A DNA stretch of 64,000 bases from Mycobacterium sp. OTB74 (GTDB taxonomy: Bacteria > Actinomycetota > Actinomycetes > Mycobacteriales > Mycobacteriaceae), in assembly GCF_029892685.1 (NCBI RefSeq), contig NZ_JARXVD010000001.1:124001-188000 (forward strand), written 5' to 3'. The first letter of the stretch is position 1; each line of letters begins with the position of its first letter. Under the pieces are notes generated by a model. It was not told where the DNA came from and did no database searches. It saw nothing but the letters and a program-made list of their open reading frames with translations. Positions 19,169 to 26,781 of the stretch are shown in pieces. Both the position numbers and the translations under genes were made by a program.

Positions 19169-19558
19169 GTTGCGATACGCCTTGACCGCTTCGGTCACCA
19201 TCGGCACCTGCAACGGCAGCCGGGCCAGCGCCACGATGCGGGCGGGCCAGCCTTTGGGCCACCACAGCCGGACCATGTTGACATTGCCCGGGAACACGCC
19301 GATGAACACTGCGATCGCGGCCAGCGCTCCGAGTCGCCGCAGCCGCGGCGCGAGCAGGGCTGCGCCGGTGGCGACCTCTGCTACGCCGGAGGCGTAGGTG
19401 TATAGCCGTGGGCTGCCGGGTAGTTCGGTCGGAATGATCCCGTCGAAGGGTTTGGGCGCCAGGAAATGTAGGGACCCGACACCCAAAAGCAGCGCGGCCA
19501 ATCGGTGTGCGGAGGACTGGCTCGCCGAGGTGTTCCCTGCTGCACCGGATGTAGTCAT
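19151..19558 (-). CDS. DoxX-like integral membrane protein
   Basis: 135 aa with about four hydrophobic segments: LAALLLGVGSLHFLAP, ASGVAEVATGAALLA, LGALAAIAVFIGVFPG, and a weaker one at LARLPLQVPMV. Size and pattern fit the DoxX/DoxD-like or MauE-like small membrane family. The conserved NVNM and WPKGWPARI stretch is a recognisable feature of an actinobacterial subgroup. It is convergent with adnB (18-bp overlap), and its start region overlaps the far 5' part of the next gene's longest frame. From memory this gene is absent from the M. tuberculosis layout. Function unknown. Confidence 0.72.
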   Translation of the reverse strand: MTTSGAAGNTSASQSSAHRLAALLLGVGSLHFLAPKPFDGIIPTELPGSPRLYTYASGVAEVATGAALLAPRLRRLGALAAIAVFIGVFPGNVNMVRLWWPKGWPARIVALARLPLQVPMVTEAVKAYRNSPGVN

Positions 19559-19618
19559 GGTTACATAGTGCTGTGCCGAGCCGTGCTGCGCTGTGCCTCA
19601 GGCAGAAAGCAGGCCCCA

Positions 19619-20698
19619 GTGGCCAGGGTTAGGTTGCGTCAGCGGTTGGCTCCCATCGACCAGAATCTGACCTCGCGAGACAACGCCGACCTGGTCGAGA
19701 TACTGCGCATTCCGGAGCCGTTCGTCAGTCCCGGGACCAAGATTGCGCGACGGCTGTTCTACGCGTTGGTGGTGTTGTGCGCTGCGGTGATGGTGGTCTA
19801 CGTCGACCGGAGCGGGTACCACGACATCAAGGAACAGCCGCTCACGCTCCTGGATTGCATCTACTACGCGACGGTGTCGTTGTCGACCACGGGGTATGGC
19901 GACATCACGCCTGTCTCGGAGTCCGCTCGAACGGTCAACATCCTCATCATGACCCCGCTTCGGGTCGCGTTCCTGATCGTGCTCATCGGTACCACCGTCG
20001 AGACGCTGACCACGCAGTCCCGACAGTCCTTGAAGATTCAGCGATGGAGGAAGTCCGTGCGCAATCACACCATCGTCGTCGGCTATGGGACCAAGGGCCG
20101 TACCGCCGTGTCGGCGATGGTCGGTGACGAAGTCGCCCCCGGGGACATCGTCGTCGTCGACGACGATCCGGCCGCACTGGATCGAGCGCGAGCCGCGGGA
20201 TTGGTCACGGTGGCAGGCGATGCCACCAAGTCGGAGGTGCTGAGATTGGCGGGTGCGCACCACGCGAAGTCGATCATCGTGGCGACAGACAAAGATGCCA
20301 CCGCGGTGCTGGTCACTCTGACCGCTCGCGAACTGGCGCCGCAAGCCAAGATCATCGCCTCGGCTCGGGAAGCCGAGAACCAGCATCTGCTGCGCCAATC
20401 CGGCGCGGATTCGACGGTGGTGTCCTCGGAGACGGCAGGCAGGCTGCTGGGCATCGCCACGGTGACTCCGAGTGTGGTGGAGATGGTCGAGGATCTGCTG
20501 ACGCCGGATGCCGGGTTCACCATCGGCGAGCGGGAGGTCGAAGCCAAGGAACTGGGCGGGTCGCCGCGGCACCTGAGCGACATCGTGCTCGGAGTAGTCC
20601 GTGAGGGCAGGCTGCTGCGAGTTGACTCGCCGGAAGTTGACGCACTGGCCGCTGGGGACCGGCTGCTCTACATCCGCAGTGCTGAGACCGCACGATGA
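19619..20698 (+). CDS. Potassium channel with RCK (TrkA-N/TrkA-C) domain (Rv3200c type)
   Basis: 359 aa from GTG 19619, where family similarity begins; the longest frame from 19505 is antisense to the DoxX-like gene. Two membrane helices (about 44-62 and 105-123) flank a pore loop with the selectivity filter TTGYGD (90-95). A cytosolic RCK domain follows with the Rossmann motif VVGYGTKG (about 149) and VVDDDP, then a TrkA-C domain. This is an MthK-like 2TM potassium channel gated by a ligand (nucleotide or Ca2+) on the RCK ring. Its stop overlaps the nudC start (ATGA), an unusual pairing conserved in mycobacteria. Confidence 0.9.
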   Translation: MARVRLRQRLAPIDQNLTSRDNADLVEILRIPEPFVSPGTKIARRLFYALVVLCAAVMVVYVDRSGYHDIKEQPLTLLDCIYYATVSLSTTGYGDITPVSESARTVNILIMTPLRVAFLIVLIGTTVETLTTQSRQSLKIQRWRKSVRNHTIVVGYGTKGRTAVSAMVGDEVAPGDIVVVDDDPAALDRARAAGLVTVAGDATKSEVLRLAGAHHAKSIIVATDKDATAVLVTLTARELAPQAKIIASAREAENQHLLRQSGADSTVVSSETAGRLLGIATVTPSVVEMVEDLLTPDAGFTIGEREVEAKELGGSPRHLSDIVLGVVREGRLLRVDSPEVDALAAGDRLLYIRSAETAR

Positions 20699-21615
20699 AC
20701 AGCTTCGAACTACGCAACGTCCCGCTGCTGTCCCGGGTCGGGGCCGACCGCGCTGATGCCCTGCGCACCGACGTCGACGCCGCCGTCGCGGGCTGGAAGG
20801 ACGCCCTGCTGTTGCGGGTCGATCGGCGCAACCAGGTGCTGATCTCCGGCGGCAAGGTGGTGCTCGGCAGCGCCGGCAAGCTGGGTGACACGCCTGACGA
20901 GCAGGCGGTATTCCTCGGCCGATTGTTGAACGGGCAGCACGTGTGGGCTCTGCGGGCGGCGCTCGACCCCGAGGATCTCACCGACGAGTCCGAGGTGCTC
21001 GATCTGCGTCGGGCCGGGACGGTCTTTGATGACGCCAGTGCCCAACTGGTGGCGACTGCAACCGCGCTGTTGAACTGGCATGACGGCGCCAGATTCAGCG
21101 CGGTCGACGGAGCGCCGACCAAGTTGGCCAGGGGCGGTTGGGCGCGGACCAACATCGTCAGTGGTCAGGAGGAGTTTCCGCGGATCGACCCCGCGATCAT
21201 CTGCCTGGTGCACGACGGGCACGACCGGGCGGTGCTGGCCCGGCAGGCGAACTGGCCGGAGCGCCTGTTCTCGCTGGTGGCGGGATTCGTGGAGGCCGGT
21301 GAATCGTTCGAGTCGTGCGTGGTGCGTGAGATCGCCGAGGAGATCGGGCTGGCCGTCACCGGTGTGAAGTACCTGGGCAGTCAGCCGTGGCCGTTCCCGC
21401 GCTCACTGATGGTGGGATTCCACGCAGTGGGCGACCCCGAGCAGCCGTTCTCGTTCAACGATGGCGAGATCGGCGAGGCCGCGTGGTTCACCCGTGCCGA
21501 GGTACGCGCGGCACTTGAGGAGGGCGACTGGAACAGCCAGTCCGACGCTCGGCTCCTGCTGCCCGGCTCAATCTCGATCGCCCGCGAGATCATCGAATCC
21601 TGGGCTGTCCTCTAA
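20695..21615 (+). CDS. nudC: NADH pyrophosphatase / decapping Nudix hydrolase
   Basis: 306 aa. The Nudix box begins GFVEAGESFE and continues to REIAEEIG, matching GX5EX7REUXEEXGU. It is followed by the NADH-pyrophosphatase signature SQPWPFPRSLM, which sets nicotinamide-dinucleotide specificity. NudC hydrolyses NADH to NMNH and AMP and can remove NAD caps from RNA. The four zinc cysteines of E. coli NudC are not present, as in other mycobacterial NudC. The start overlaps the channel gene stop by 4 nt. NudC in mycobacteria is linked to degradation of isoniazid- and ethionamide-NAD adducts; that is family knowledge. Confidence 0.93.
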   Translation: MNSFELRNVPLLSRVGADRADALRTDVDAAVAGWKDALLLRVDRRNQVLISGGKVVLGSAGKLGDTPDEQAVFLGRLLNGQHVWALRAALDPEDLTDESEVLDLRRAGTVFDDASAQLVATATALLNWHDGARFSAVDGAPTKLARGGWARTNIVSGQEEFPRIDPAIICLVHDGHDRAVLARQANWPERLFSLVAGFVEAGESFESCVVREIAEEIGLAVTGVKYLGSQPWPFPRSLMVGFHAVGDPEQPFSFNDGEIGEAAWFTRAEVRAALEEGDWNSQSDARLLLPGSISIAREIIESWAVL

Positions 21616-21692
21616 CCGCCGGCACGGACAAACGAGCCGCAAAGAACGGGTAGATCCTGCCATTTCGTCGATCTTGGCGATAGCCGGGATAG

Positions 21693-21929
21693 CTAACCCA
21701 GCTTGGCTTTGACCTGCTTGATGTTCGGGTTGGTCAGCGCCGAGCCGTCGGGGAACTTCACGGTCGGAACCGTCTGGTTGCCGCCGTTGACCGACATCAC
21801 GAAGTCCGCCGCCCCGGGGTCGAGCTCGATGTCGACCTCGGTGTAGGAGATGCCTTCGGCCTTCAGCGCGGTCTTGAGCCGCGAGCAGTAGCCGCACCAG
21901 GTCGTTGAGTACATGATCAAGTCACCCAT
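21693..21929 (-). CDS. mrx1: Mycoredoxin-1 (glutaredoxin-like, mycothiol-dependent)
   Basis: 78 aa from ATG 21929; the longer frame upstream is antisense to uvrD2. Thioredoxin-fold glutaredoxin with redox motif WCGYC (Cys12, Cys15), the cis-proline segment QTVPTVKF, and a C-terminal GSALTNPN. Mycoredoxin reduces protein-mycothiol mixed disulfides using the first cysteine. The M. tuberculosis counterpart is Rv3198A. It is divergent from uvrD2 with 134 bp between starts. Confidence 0.93.
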   Translation of the reverse strand: MGDLIMYSTTWCGYCSRLKTALKAEGISYTEVDIELDPGAADFVMSVNGGNQTVPTVKFPDGSALTNPNIKQVKAKLG

Positions 21930-21999
21930 AAGACCTTCAACGTATCTGATCGGCCAATGCTGCCGCCTGTAGGTTGCCCACCCCGTCACATGGTCCGCG

Positions 22000-22039
22000 G
22001 TGCGCACGGTGTCAGACAGTCGGCAGTGCGCACGGTGTC
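22000..22039. repeat. Pair of 14-bp direct repeats in the mrx1-uvrD2 intergenic region
   Basis: GTGCGCACGGTGTC occurs at 22000-22013 and 22026-22039, a spacing of 26 bp. Each contains the palindrome GTGCGCAC. The pair lies 25-64 bp ahead of the uvrD2 start and may be an operator; no protein is known to bind it. Confidence 0.6.
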
Positions 22040-22063
22040 GCTGCCGGCTGCCATGATGGGGCC

Positions 22064-24175
22064 ATGCCAGCCGGGGCCCCACCATCGTCGCTTCTGAACG
22101 ACCTTGATGACGAGCAGCGTGAGGCCGTGCTCGCACCCCGCGGACCGGTGTGCGTGCTGGCCGGTGCCGGAACCGGCAAGACGCGCACCATCACCCGGCG
22201 CATCGCCTACCTGGTGGCCGCCGGTCACGTCGCTCCCGGACAGGTGCTGGCAGTGACATTCACCCAACGCGCGGCCGGCGAGATGCGCGGCCGGCTCCGC
22301 AGCCTGGACAACGAGGTTGACGGCGCGCAGGGCACCGGCGCAGTGCAGGCCATGACTTTTCACGCTGCAGCGTTGCGCCAACTGCGGTACTTCTGGCCGC
22401 GGGTGGTCGGCGATACCGGGTGGGAGCTACTGGATAGCAAGTTCGCCGTCGTCGCGCAGGCCGCCAACCGTGCCCAGATGCAGGCCAGCACCGACGATGT
22501 GCGTGACCTGGCCGGTGAGATCGAGTGGGCCAAGTCGTCGCTGATCAGCCCTGAACAATACGCACAGCGGGTGGCAGATACCGAGCGGGACATTCCGTTC
22601 GACGCAGCGAAAGTCGCTGCGGTGTATGCCGGATACGAAAACCTGAAGGCCCGCCGCGACGGCAGCACCATGCTGGACTTCGACGACCTGCTCCTGCACA
22701 CCGCTGCGGCCATCGAGAACGACGCCGCGGTAGCCGGCGAATTCCGGGATCGATACCGGTGTTTCGTCGTTGACGAGTACCAGGACGTCACGCCGTTGCA
22801 GCAGCGGGTGCTCGACGCTTGGCTGGGCGAGCGCGACGATCTGACCGTCGTCGGCGATGCCAACCAGACCATCTATTCGTTCACCGGCGCCACTCCGCAG
22901 TACCTGCTGGACTTCCCTCGGCGCTTCCCGGACGCAGCACTGGTCCGCCTGGAGCGCGACTACCGCTCCACCCCGCAGGTGGTGTCGCTGGCCAACCGGG
23001 TGATCTCGGCGGCAACCGGCGCCATGGCCGCCAGCCGGCTGCAACTCGTCGGTCAGCGCGATCCCGGCCCCAAGCCGATCTTCCGTGAGCACCCCGACGA
23101 GGTTGCCGAGGCCAACGCGGTCGCCGCCGCGATCAAGAAACTGATCCAATCCGGCACTGCCCCTTCCGAAATCGCGGTGCTTTACCGGATCAACGCGCAG
23201 TCCGAGGTGTACGAGGAAGCGCTCACGGAGGCCTGCGTCGCCTTCCAGGTGCGCGGTGGCGAAGGATTCTTCAGCAGGCAGGAGATCCGGCAAGCACTGT
23301 TGGCATTACAGCGCGCCGCCGCTCACCAAGGAGATGTCGCCGGCCCGGAATTGCCGGTCATGGTAAGGGAGTTGCTGGAACCGCTGGGACTGACCGGTGA
23401 GGCGCCGGCCGGTACCCGCGCGCGCGAGCGGTGGGAGGCGCTGGTCGCGTTGGCAGAACTGGTCGACGATGAAGTCGCGGTACGCCCGACGCTGGACCTG
23501 CGCGCGTTGCTGGCCGAACTGCGGCAGCGGGCCGATTCCCGGCATCCGCCGGTGGTACAGGGCGTCACGCTGGCGTCGCTGCATGCGGCCAAAGGCTTGG
23601 AATGGGACGCGGTGTTCCTGGTCGGTCTGGTGGACGGCACGCTGCCCATCTCGCATGCGTTGTCGCACGGCGCCGACAGTGAGCCAGTGGAGGAGGAGCG
23701 TCGGCTCTTCTATGTCGGAATCACCAGGGCCAGAGTGCATTTGACCATTTCCTGGGCGCTGGCCCGGGCGCCGGGTGGTCGCCAGAGTCGCAAGCCGTCG
23801 CGGTTCTTGAACGGGTTGACCCCGCAGAGTCAGCGGGATGCACCCAAACAGCAACGCAAGCGTGGCCCGGCCCCGCGCTGCAGGGTCTGTAATTCTGCGC
23901 TGACCACGTCGACGGCAATCCTGTTGCGCCGCTGCGAAAGTTGCCCGTCCAACTTGGACGAGGAGTTGCTGGCCCGGCTCAAGGAGTGGCGACTACACAC
24001 GGCACAGGAGATGAAGGTGCCCGCATACGTGGTGTTCACCGACAACACGCTGATCGCCATCGCCGAGGCGCTGCCCACTGATAACGCCGCATTGGTCGCC
24101 ATTCCAGGGATCGGGGCGCGCAAGCTCGAGCAGTTCGGACCTGACGTACTGGCCTTGGTTAAGGCGTCCACATAG
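22064..24175 (+). CDS. uvrD2: UvrD2 superfamily-1 DNA helicase with HRDC domain
   Basis: 703 aa from ATG 22064. Motor motifs: Walker [10 protein letters not shown] (about 31-39), [10 protein letters not shown], Walker B VVDEYQDV (about 235), [18 protein letters not shown] and TRARVHL. A C-terminal tetracysteine module (CRVC...CESC) connects to an HRDC domain (about 635-703, ending in [18 protein letters not shown]). This architecture defines mycobacterial UvrD2, a 3'-to-5' helicase reported as essential in mycobacteria, with the cysteine module needed for unwinding. Transcribed away from mrx1 and followed by the whiB7 control region. Confidence 0.94.
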   Translation: MPAGAPPSSLLNDLDDEQREAVLAPRGPVCVLAGAGTGKTRTITRRIAYLVAAGHVAPGQVLAVTFTQRAAGEMRGRLRSLDNEVDGAQGTGAVQAMTFHAAALRQLRYFWPRVVGDTGWELLDSKFAVVAQAANRAQMQASTDDVRDLAGEIEWAKSSLISPEQYAQRVADTERDIPFDAAKVAAVYAGYENLKARRDGSTMLDFDDLLLHTAAAIENDAAVAGEFRDRYRCFVVDEYQDVTPLQQRVLDAWLGERDDLTVVGDANQTIYSFTGATPQYLLDFPRRFPDAALVRLERDYRSTPQVVSLANRVISAATGAMAASRLQLVGQRDPGPKPIFREHPDEVAEANAVAAAIKKLIQSGTAPSEIAVLYRINAQSEVYEEALTEACVAFQVRGGEGFFSRQEIRQALLALQRAAAHQGDVAGPELPVMVRELLEPLGLTGEAPAGTRARERWEALVALAELVDDEVAVRPTLDLRALLAELRQRADSRHPPVVQGVTLASLHAAKGLEWDAVFLVGLVDGTLPISHALSHGADSEPVEEERRLFYVGITRARVHLTISWALARAPGGRQSRKPSRFLNGLTPQSQRDAPKQQRKRGPAPRCRVCNSALTTSTAILLRRCESCPSNLDEELLARLKEWRLHTAQEMKVPAYVVFTDNTLIAIAEALPTDNAALVAIPGIGARKLEQFGPDVLALVKAST

Positions 24176-24211
24176 CGCCAATCATGGTGCATATAGCGCC
24201 AAAACCGCTGG

Positions 24212-24251
24212 TCAAAAAATCGCTTGTCGGTTTTGCGTGCTACCGTCTAAC
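24212..24251 (+). promoter_or_regulatory. whiB7 promoter with AT-rich WhiB7-type site
   Basis: A run of A residues (24212-24220) lies directly upstream of a -35-like TTGTCG (24224-24229). A 16-bp spacer and TCTAAC (24246-24251) follow. WhiB7 together with the primary sigma factor activates its own gene from such AT-rich tracts adjoining the -35. Two ATAGCGCCAA repeats (24172-24181, 24193-24202) sit just upstream. Confidence 0.65.
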
Positions 24252-24324
24252 CTCGAAGTCGCAAGGAATTGCGCAGATTGCAGACCCGAGAATCACTAAT
24301 AGACCGCTGAGGAGGTGGCCCGAG

Positions 24325-24570
24325 ATGATCAATTTTGACGCGTACCCAGGCGCCGCCTTTGGTGGCGCCTGCAGTGCTGCTTTGCTCGCAGCTGCATCCC
24401 AAAAAGCTTCGGTAGCTCGCGTTGGCGCCAGCTGGCGTCTCGCTGTCCTGGCTGCTGGCGCGGCCGCCGCTATGCCGGCGGCACGTCCCGCAGTTGCCGG
24501 ACATGTCGCCGACATCCCGCAGCGCAAGCATGCCGAGACCTTTGCGTCCGTGAATCGGGGTACTACTTAG
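24325..24570 (+). CDS. Leader ORF (uORF) of whiB7
   Basis: 81 codons from ATG 24325, with GAGGAGG about 8 nt upstream, ending TAG 24570. The peptide begins MINFDAYPGAAFGGACSAAL and is alanine-rich. A hairpin CAGGCGCC/GGCGCCTG (24347-24371) lies inside it. It ends 22 nt before the intrinsic terminator. In Mycobacterium, ribosome-targeting antibiotics induce whiB7 by changing translation of such a leader ORF so that transcription passes the terminator. The peptide itself is probably not functional; its translation is. That mechanism is family knowledge applied to this layout. Confidence 0.75.
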   Translation: MINFDAYPGAAFGGACSAALLAAASQKASVARVGASWRLAVLAAGAAAAMPAARPAVAGHVADIPQRKHAETFASVNRGTT

Positions 24571-24592
24571 GTAGCGCCCAACGATAGCCACC

Positions 24593-24636
24593 TGGCCACG
24601 GACCCGAAACTCACCGGATCCGTGGCCAAAGTTTTT
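24593..24636 (+). terminator. whiB7 leader attenuator (intrinsic terminator)
   Basis: Perfect 10-bp stem TGGCCACGGA (24593-24602) / TCCGTGGCCA (24619-24628), followed by AAGTTTTT. It lies 96 bp before the whiB7 start, between the leader ORF and whiB7. Confidence 0.85.
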
Positions 24637-24731
24637 GGGGCACACCCGAAAACGCCAAACCTGGTCGCGGGTCCATCAGACAAAAGATGGCCCACCACAA
24701 AGACGACGACCAGGAAGCAGGTGATACGGAC

Positions 24732-25004
24732 ATGACTAGCCAGACTTGCCGGCAAAGGCTGGCGGTGCCATGTCGCGTCGGTGACCCCGACATGTGGTTC
24801 GCGGACAACCCCGCCCAACTGGAGCAGGCCAAGGCGCTGTGCTCCGACTGCCCCATTCAGCGGCAGTGCCTGATCGAGGCGCTGGAACGCGAAGAGCCAT
24901 GGGGTGTTTGGGGCGGGGAGATCCTCGACCGCGGCAGCGTCATTGCGCGCAAGCGCCCGCGCGGGCGCCCGCGCAAGGACGCGAAAGAGCCAGTCGCCGC
25001 TTAG
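24732..25004 (+). CDS. whiB7: WhiB7 iron-sulfur transcriptional activator of intrinsic antibiotic resistance
   Basis: 90 aa from ATG 24732. Four iron-sulfur cysteines (Cys14, Cys37, Cys40, Cys46) follow the WhiB pattern C-X22-C-X2-C-X5-C. The sigma-binding loop EPWGVWGG is at 55-62. A C-terminal AT-hook RGRPRK (77-82) separates WhiB7 from other Wbl proteins. WhiB7 binds the primary sigma factor and AT-rich DNA and turns on erm, tap and eis-type resistance genes when ribosomes are inhibited. The long leader, uORF and attenuator upstream agree with this identity. A strong terminator follows the stop. Confidence 0.96.
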   Translation: MTSQTCRQRLAVPCRVGDPDMWFADNPAQLEQAKALCSDCPIQRQCLIEALEREEPWGVWGGEILDRGSVIARKRPRGRPRKDAKEPVAA

Positions 25005-25005
25005 T

Positions 25006-25058
25006 TTTCACGCACCAGTTTTCAGCTAGCGACAACGCGTGAAAACTGGCGCGTGAAA
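25006..25058. terminator. Bidirectional terminator between whiB7 and ABC1 kinase gene
   Basis: An 18-bp inverted repeat with one mismatch (25006-25023 with 25041-25058; arms start TTTCACGC and end GCGTGAAA), T- and A-rich at its edges. It serves both convergent genes. Confidence 0.82.
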
Positions 25059-25062
25059 CTCG

Positions 25063-26400
25063 TTAGACCGCATCGGGGTTGGCGAACCCCGGCACCATCG
25101 TGTCGGCGATCCGGCGGGTTGGGACGTGTGCGTCCAGCTGGCAGGAGATCGCTACGACCGATGCCATCACCCGCATCGGAATGGCCAACTTCGGTGGGAT
25201 GTCCATCTGGCGGGCGGTCTTGATCTGTCCGGCCGCGCGATCCAGCTCGATGTTGGTCATGCGCTGCAGCCACTTGCGTCGGTAGTGGAACACCGGAACC
25301 TCAAGGGGCTCAACGTATTGCTTGAGCATGTCCTCGACATCAGCGGGCGACACCTGCTCGCCCTTCTGGATGAAGCCGGCTTTCTGCATGGTCGGCAGCA
25401 GCTTGTCGTAATTCCTGTCCACCGCATACCGCAGGATTTGGCCGAGTTCCACCGGCCAGCCGCCGGGCATCGGGCCAACGGCACCGAAATCGATGACGCC
25501 CAACTTGTCGCCGGGCAGGAGCATGAAGTTGCCCGGGTGGGCGTCACCGTGCACCATCTCGAGGCGCCGCGGGGCGTCGTCGCAGAACTCGAACAACCGG
25601 GTGGCCATCAGGTCGCGCTGCTCCTGGGTGCCTTCGCGGATGATGTGCGACATCGGGATGCCGTCGATCCATTCCTGGATGACGACCTTGGGTGCGCTGG
25701 CCACCACATGCGGGATGAGGAAGTGGGGGTCGCCTTCGTAAGCTTTGGCAAAGGCGCGCTGGTTGTCGGCCTCCAGCCGGTAATCCAGCTCCATCTCGGT
25801 GCGGTCGATCAGTTCGTCGACTACGCCTTGGATGTCGGCGCCGGGTGCCAGCTGTTTGAACACGTTGACCAGCCGCTGCAGGGTCTTCAGGTCGGCGCGC
25901 AACGCTTCATCGGCGCCGGGGTACTGGATTTTGACAGCAACCACGCGTCCGTCGGACCACACGGCCTTGTGTACCTGGCCGATGCTCGCCGAGGCGACGG
26001 GTGCGTCATCGAACGAGCTGAAGCGCTCGCGCCACCTGGTGCCGAGTTGGCCGTCGAGCACGCGATGCACCTTGGCCGCGGGCAGCGGGGGAGCGTCCTT
26101 CTGCAACTTGGTCAGGGCCTCGCGGTACGGCTTGCCGTACTGCTCGGGGATGGCGGCTTCCATGACGGACAGCGCCTGGCCGACCTTCATGGCGCCGCCT
26201 TTGAGCTCACCCAGCACGGTGAACAACTGGTGGGCGGCCTTGTCCATGAGTTCGGCGTTGACCTCGTCTTTTGACTTTCCGGCCAGTCGCTTACCCAGTC
26301 CGAGCGCGGCGCGGCCGGCCATGCCACCGGCCAGGCCGGCGAGCTTCGCATTGCGTGCCACACTGCCGCGTTTGATATCTGCCACGGAACCATCATCCAT
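25063..26400 (-). CDS. ABC1/UbiB-family atypical kinase (Rv3197 type)
   Basis: 445 aa from ATG 26400 (a TTG at 26415 would add 5). The UbiB/ADCK signature KGGAMKVGQALS (KxGQ) occurs near residue 80. Other motifs are the alanine-rich ASASIGQVHKAVW nucleotide loop, AVKIQYPG, the catalytic loop HGDAHPGNFML and the metal motif VIDFGAV. The family acts on quinone or lipid pathways; a mycobacterial role next to whiB7 in macrolide tolerance has been proposed. It should be the last gene of the Rv3195-Rv3196-Rv3197-type operon, now cut from its two upstream genes by the inserted element. Confidence 0.87.
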   Translation of the reverse strand: MDDGSVADIKRGSVARNAKLAGLAGGMAGRAALGLGKRLAGKSKDEVNAELMDKAAHQLFTVLGELKGGAMKVGQALSVMEAAIPEQYGKPYREALTKLQKDAPPLPAAKVHRVLDGQLGTRWRERFSSFDDAPVASASIGQVHKAVWSDGRVVAVKIQYPGADEALRADLKTLQRLVNVFKQLAPGADIQGVVDELIDRTEMELDYRLEADNQRAFAKAYEGDPHFLIPHVVASAPKVVIQEWIDGIPMSHIIREGTQEQRDLMATRLFEFCDDAPRRLEMVHGDAHPGNFMLLPGDKLGVIDFGAVGPMPGGWPVELGQILRYAVDRNYDKLLPTMQKAGFIQKGEQVSPADVEDMLKQYVEPLEVPVFHYRRKWLQRMTNIELDRAAGQIKTARQMDIPPKLAIPMRVMASVVAISCQLDAHVPTRRIADTMVPGFANPDAV

Positions 26401-26442
26401 GACGTGGTTGAACAAGTGAGACGGGTGCTGCGACGGCGGTTG

Positions 26443-26733
26443 TCACGGTGTGCCGCTGCAGCCGCACTGGGGATGCTTGGTCCACTTGCGCACCACAGTC
26501 GTACGTGTGCGTACGTCGAATTCCAGGGTGGCGTCCAAAGTGTCCGGAGGCGGGTCACCTCGCTCGGTGCCGCGGATCGCGCCGATCACCTGGTCGACCT
26601 GTTGCAGCGCGACAGCGGCGGTGGCCAGCACTGTCGCCCGATCCGCGGTGCCCACGGTGCCCTGCAGTTGGGCGGAAACCACGGGCCAGGATTCGTCGCG
26701 ATCCCGGCGATGCAGGTCTGCGCAGTGTAGGCA
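26443..26733 (-). pseudogene. 3' part of interrupted E1/cyclodehydratase-like gene (Rv3196 type)
   Basis: Reading minus from the att core gives CLHCADLHRRDRDESWPVV... to KHPQCGCSGTP and a stop at 26443. This is the C-terminal about 95 residues of the TOMM cyclodehydratase/ThiF-like protein whose N-terminal part lies at 42494-43080. Joining the two through one copy of the core gives 864 nt, exactly 288 codons, with no frameshift. The final HPQCGC supplies the second cysteine pair expected for the zinc site. In the integrated state it has lost its start and most of its fold. The 42-nt gap to the ABC1 gene is as in an operon. Confidence 0.9.
26720..26733 (+). repeat. attL core of the integrated element
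   Basis: GCGCAGTGTAGGCA, identical to 42494-42507. Left of it is host coding sequence (C-terminal part of the interrupted gene); right of it, 48 bp on, the integrase gene begins. Confidence 0.9.
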
Positions 26734-26781
26734 TCTGTTCTACCATCATGATGACAGGTTGTCTAGCCTTAGGATGTCGTC

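Noticed and set aside
22000..22039. LexA (SOS) box upstream of uvrD2
   Set aside because: The repeats GTGCGCACGGTGTC do not match the mycobacterial TCGAAC-N4-GTTCGA pattern.
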